Source: Palsa-506 sp963836355 (GTDB taxonomy: Bacteria; Actinomycetota; Actinomycetes; Streptosporangiales; Streptosporangiaceae). From it: a stretch of DNA of 64,000 nt. The notes below the pieces were generated by a model, which saw nothing but the letters and a program-made list of their open reading frames with translations, searched no databases and was not told where the DNA came from. The DNA lies in contig CAWIJO010000002.1 in the NCBI GenBank assembly GCA_963836355.1, positions 372,001-436,000 on the forward strand. The letters run 5' to 3'. Numbering within the stretch: position 1 is the stretch's first letter; each line of letters begins with the position of its first letter. This document shows positions 61,247 through 64,000 of the stretch, one piece after another. The position numbers and the translations under genes were made by a program.

Positions 61247-62310
61247 GACGCGGCCTCGGTCCTGGCGACTATCTCCGGGTTAACCAGATGGTCCGGGTGC
61301 TGGCCGGATGCCAGCCGGGCCACTGCCGCCGCGGTCATCTCGGCCCCGCGGCGCAGGGTCTCGGCTGTCGCCCCGCCGATGTGCGGCGTGACGACGACAT
61401 TGGGCAGGTCAAGCAGCGGGTGCCGGCCGCCAGCGGGCCGTTCGGCTACGTCCAGCGCCGCCCCTGCGATCGAGCCGCTGGCCAGGGCGCGCCGCAAGGC
61501 ATCCTCGTCGACCAGCGACTCGCGCGCGGTGTTGATGAAGAACGACCCCCGCGGCATGCAGGCGAACTCGGCGGCGCCGAACAGATGCCGATTGTCCGGG
61601 GTCGCCCTGGCATGCACGGAGATGATGTCCGACCGGCCGAGCAGCACGTCGAAGGGCGCCATGCTGACGCCGGCCGGGACAACGCCGGGCGGGACCGGGT
61701 CGTAGCCGAGCACGCTGAAGCCGAGCGCCCGCGCCCTGGTGGCCACTTCCCTGCCGACGTGGCCCACGCCGACCAGCCCCAGGGTCATGCTGGCGGCCTC
61801 GCCGCCGATGAACTCACGGCCTTCGTACACGCTCTCCGCGTGCGCCCCGGCGCTGTGCAGGAAGCGGCCGGCGGCCGGCACCCGGCGGATCAGCATGAGG
61901 GCGAACGCGATGGTGAGCTCGGCGACCGCCTCGGCGTTCCGGCCCGGCGCACCGGTGACCGGTATGCCGCGCGCGCTGGCCGCTGCGACGTCGACGTTCA
62001 CCGGGCCGCCGCGGGCGCAGCACACCAGCCGCAGCGGCGCCGCATCCAGCACCTCGGCGGTGACCGGGGCACCGTGCACGACCAGCACCTGATGACCGGC
62101 CACGGCGGCGGCAACATCGGCCGGGTCGCCCGCGTACTCGCGCAGCACCCGATGCGATTCGGTCCGCGGCGGCACCGCGGCATTGCCGTCGATCTGCAAC
62201 TCGGTCACGCTGACGGCCTCGCCCAGGCCGGCGAACGCGGTGGCGAAGATGCTGGCCGGCATGTAGGGGTCGCCGACCACCAGGACTCGCAACGGGCCGG
62301 CCGGTCTCAC
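61243..62310 (-). CDS. D-2-hydroxyacid dehydrogenase
   Basis: 355 aa NAD(P)-linked dehydrogenase. Nucleotide motif GLVGVGHVGREV (about residue 178), VLGYDP after it, and the catalytic Arg, Glu, His as INTARESLVDEDAL, LDVAERPAGG and VVTPHIGGAT. RGGPVNVDVAAASARGIPV and APGRNAEAVAELTIA are typical phosphoglycerate dehydrogenase-type segments. GTG start, no strong Shine-Dalgarno. Likely acts on a phosphorylated or free sugar acid next to the kinase gene. Confidence 0.88.
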   Translation of the reverse strand: MRPAGPLRVLVVGDPYMPASIFATAFAGLGEAVSVTELQIDGNAAVPPRTESHRVLREYAGDPADVAAAVAGHQVLVVHGAPVTAEVLDAAPLRLVCCARGGPVNVDVAAASARGIPVTGAPGRNAEAVAELTIAFALMLIRRVPAAGRFLHSAGAHAESVYEGREFIGGEAASMTLGLVGVGHVGREVATRARALGFSVLGYDPVPPGVVPAGVSMAPFDVLLGRSDIISVHARATPDNRHLFGAAEFACMPRGSFFINTARESLVDEDALRRALASGSIAGAALDVAERPAGGRHPLLDLPNVVVTPHIGGATAETLRRGAEMTAAAVARLASGQHPDHLVNPEIVARTEAAS

Positions 62311-62350
62311 TGGAGCACCAGCAGCATGCCGGTGATCCTGGCCGGACGGC

Positions 62351-62869
62351 TCACGGGTAGACGTAGGTCGGCTTGAGGTCGATGGCGTGCCCGCTGCCGG
62401 ACTCGAGCACGAACTTGAGCATCGGCGCGGTGTCCAGGTAGTAGAACTCGATCGAGTCGCTGATCCGGCCGCTCATCAGAATCTCGGCGCCGTTCGACCG
62501 CCAGTGTTCCTGCACCAGCGAGCTGTCCTGCGCGGAATGCTTCATGCAGGCAATGTGCTGGACGCCCTCGCCGCGGGAGTCCAGGAACTCCTGGTAGATA
62601 CTCGGCCCGCTGACCGGCTGGATCAGCTCGAAGCCGAGCCCGTCGACCGACGCCTCGGCGCCGATCATCCGGTACTCGACCGGCTCGCCGTTGACCCGCG
62701 TGTCATGCAGCAGCGGCGGCTTGTAGTCGAAGACGCTCCACGGCCCCCAGCCGAGAGTCTCCGTGTAGGTCTTCAGCGCCGCCTCGATGTCACGGACCAC
62801 CACCGCTATCTGAGTGATCTTCATCGGGGTGGGCGGCGGGACGATCTGCCTGCCGTTGCCGTTGGCCAT
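62351..62869 (-). CDS. VOC family (glyoxalase/epimerase-like) protein
   Basis: 172 aa with two beta-alpha-beta-beta-beta units: MKITQIAVVVRDIEAALKTY at the start and EGVQHIACMKHS in the second unit, with possible metal residues in IEFYYLDTA. Similar to methylmalonyl-CoA epimerase-like proteins. GGAGGAAG precedes the ATG. Second gene after the SorC regulator; substrate unknown. Confidence 0.82.
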   Translation of the reverse strand: MANGNGRQIVPPPTPMKITQIAVVVRDIEAALKTYTETLGWGPWSVFDYKPPLLHDTRVNGEPVEYRMIGAEASVDGLGFELIQPVSGPSIYQEFLDSRGEGVQHIACMKHSAQDSSLVQEHWRSNGAEILMSGRISDSIEFYYLDTAPMLKFVLESGSGHAIDLKPTYVYP

Positions 62870-62881
62870 CTGTCTTCCTCC

Positions 62882-63925
62882 TCAGCGGACGGGTTCATTC
62901 GCACTTGCATTTGCACTTGCAGACCGTTGGCGGCGGCGCTCAAGCTCGAGCAGGCGGATCGCGGCAAGCTCGTTGGTGACCAGGACATCCAGGAACTCGC
63001 CGTGCAGCGCACCCAGGATCGCCTCGGCCTTGTGCAGGCCGCCAGCGACGCCGACCACCTTGGGTATGACGCTCAGGTCGGACAGGTCGATCCCGATCCG
63101 CCGGTCATGGATCGGCAGTTCTACGACGTTGCCGTCGGCGTCGAAGAACTGGCCGAGGATATCGCCGACCACGCCGCGTTCGCGCAGCCCGCGTGCCTCG
63201 TCGGCGTTCAGGTAGCCCATGTGCACGATGGTCGCGTCGGCCGTCGGCGTACCGACGCCCACCAGCGCGTGCTCCACGCTGCGCGCCTGCTTCAGGACCT
63301 CCTGAATGGCTGGCTCGGCCCGAAGCGCGGCCGCGAGCGCGGGCGTCGACGCCATGATCGGAGTCGGGATCACGGTTGCCGAGGAGGCCACCGGCGACTC
63401 GGCGGCTGCCTCGCCCGTCGAGGACAAGATGGTCTGCAGGTAACCCTCCACACCGCCGGTCAGCGTGACCAGGTGAACCGGCCCGACGGCACCGAAGCTG
63501 ACGGCGCCGATCACCCGGGAGACGGTCTCGCCCCAGCCCACCCCCAGGCTTCCGCCCGGGCGCAGGTGCGTGCTCATGAACTGGGCGCCGCCGAGGCCAA
63601 TGCGGGCGTTCAGCGCATGGTGATCAGCTGATTCCTTCTCGTGATCCGGCACCACCAGCGCTTCCGCGAGACCGAAGGTCCGGCGCAGCTCGCCGCTCAG
63701 CTCGAAGGCGTCCAGGTACTCGGTGTTCAGGTTGATCGAAACCAGGCCGACCTTCCTGGCCCGGTCGAGCAGCCGGCCTACCGATGCCCTGGAAATCGAC
63801 AGGCGCCTCGCGATCTCGTCCTGGGTCAGCTCGTCCTTGTAGTAGTACCAGGCCACCCGGAGCAGGAGTTCCTCTGAAGTCCAGCGTCCCGCATCGCCGG
63901 CCCGTGCTGATTTCACCGCTGCCAC
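62882..63925 (-). CDS. SorC/DeoR-type sugar-binding transcriptional regulator
   Basis: 347 aa. N-terminal HTH (YYKDELTQDEIARRLSISRA, then SVGRLLDRARKVGLVSI) and a C-terminal sugar-phosphate binding domain of the SorC/LsrR type with LGVGWGETVSRVIGAV, VVGVAGGLHKAEAILGAL and VTNELAA. GTG at 63925 with GAGGAG 6 nt upstream. The tail contains a short repeat SANASAN from a 12-bp repeat. It heads the minus-strand cluster and probably senses a phosphorylated product of the LsrK-like kinase. Confidence 0.88.
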   Translation of the reverse strand: MAAVKSARAGDAGRWTSEELLLRVAWYYYKDELTQDEIARRLSISRASVGRLLDRARKVGLVSINLNTEYLDAFELSGELRRTFGLAEALVVPDHEKESADHHALNARIGLGGAQFMSTHLRPGGSLGVGWGETVSRVIGAVSFGAVGPVHLVTLTGGVEGYLQTILSSTGEAAAESPVASSATVIPTPIMASTPALAAALRAEPAIQEVLKQARSVEHALVGVGTPTADATIVHMGYLNADEARGLRERGVVGDILGQFFDADGNVVELPIHDRRIGIDLSDLSVIPKVVGVAGGLHKAEAILGALHGEFLDVLVTNELAAIRLLELERRRQRSASANASANEPVR

Positions 63926-63943
63926 CTAGCTCCTCGCGATTCC

Positions 63944-64000
63944 TCACGCATGCGGGATCACCTGGCCCCCGTCCAGCGGGATCACCGCGCCGGTCATGAA
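63944..64000 (-). CDS. SDR family protein, C-terminal end only
   Basis: Eighteen codons reach the window edge and end FMTGAVIPLDGGQVIPHA before TGA at 63944-63946. This is the classic SDR C-terminus (TGAVIPLDGG). The rest of the gene lies beyond base 64000; 18 bp upstream of the SorC start, so it may be cotranscribed with it. Confidence 0.75.
   Translation of the reverse strand, partial: FMTGAVIPLDGGQVIPHA

Noticed and set aside
1..64000. insertion sequence, prophage or integrated plasmid
   Set aside because: I found no transposase, integrase, phage or conjugation gene and no terminal repeats with target duplication. The relics and inversion show decay but not a mobile element.

Overview
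The window looks like one contig of a high-GC Gram-positive bacterium (Actinomycetota). The reasons are very high third-codon G+C, many GTG starts and 4-nt ATGA/GTGA gene overlaps, typical actinobacterial families (DUF397, XRE regulator with a DUF5753-like tail, orphan HATPase, LytR-CpsA-Psr, 13E12/DUF222 HNH nuclease, PucR and PaaX regulators, standalone ClpC-N protein) and several apparently leaderless genes. I cannot assign a family from the sequence; a soil Streptosporangiales- or Frankia-like organism is a guess. I saw no rRNA, tRNA, CRISPR array or recognisable insertion sequence.

Layout. 0-4.3 kb: a minus-strand protocatechuate (beta-ketoadipate) operon, pcaB-pcaC-pcaI-pcaJ-pcaH, with pcaG presumably just outside the window. 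4.4-10.6 kb: a GabT-type aminotransferase, a secreted SGNH hydrolase, a rhomboid protease, a PAP2 membrane enzyme, and an SDR/TetR divergent pair around a perfect 32-bp palindrome. 10.8-18.8 kb: methylmalonate-semialdehyde dehydrogenase plus aminotransferase divergent from a PucR regulator, a GntR gene with a shredded ABC transporter behind it, then an Lrp regulator with an omega-aminotransferase. 19.3-24.6 kb: prolyl-tRNA synthetase, an RHH / Doc-like / ClpC-N module, and a cobalamin riboswitch in front of a Ni/Co permease. 24.9-31.7 kb: PaaX regulator and a benzoyl-CoA epoxide (box) operon, boxC-boxB-benzoate-CoA ligase-amidohydrolase. 31.8-39.9 kb: LCP protein, class II aldolase, a wrecked ECF sigma gene, DUF427, a LeuRS paralogue without its editing domain, and an orphan HTH/N6-methylase/specificity fusion. 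40-49.2 kb: HNH nuclease, a GC-rich tandem array, an XRE-DUF397-HATPase set with a relic TIR-TPR gene, a methyltransferase, an MreB-like protein, a cysteine-desulfurase-like protein and a bicupin. 49.3-64 kb: an LsrK-like kinase divergent from a PdxA-like dehydrogenase, then an all-minus-strand catabolic cluster running from a SorC regulator to an aminotransferase.

How it fits together. The left and middle parts are catabolic. Aromatic acids would enter by protocatechuate ring cleavage (pca) or as benzoyl-CoA (box); in known organisms both routes end in beta-ketoadipyl-CoA or related CoA esters. Four class III aminotransferases, a GABA-type enzyme and MmsA point to use of amino acids and amines. 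The right end has an SorC/LsrR-like regulator, an LsrK-like kinase, a hydroxyacid dehydrogenase, SDRs, a cyclase-family hydrolase, a D-amino-acid type PLP enzyme, an APC permease and a lactonase-like MBL protein. Its substrate is unknown.

The most unusual items are the Doc-like/ClpC-N open frame with a strong internal Shine-Dalgarno start (21.2-22.4 kb), the LeuRS paralogue that lacks CP1 and has a changed KMSKS loop (35.2-37.5 kb), the methylase fusion with a degenerate catalytic motif (37.7-39.9 kb), a sigma-factor relic with a 48-bp internal inversion (34.0-34.8 kb), four short tandem repeats that include the stop codon of the preceding gene, and three genes broken by what look like single-base indels (pcaB, a DUF2335-like gene and the second LsrK-like kinase). 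The indels may be sequencing errors.
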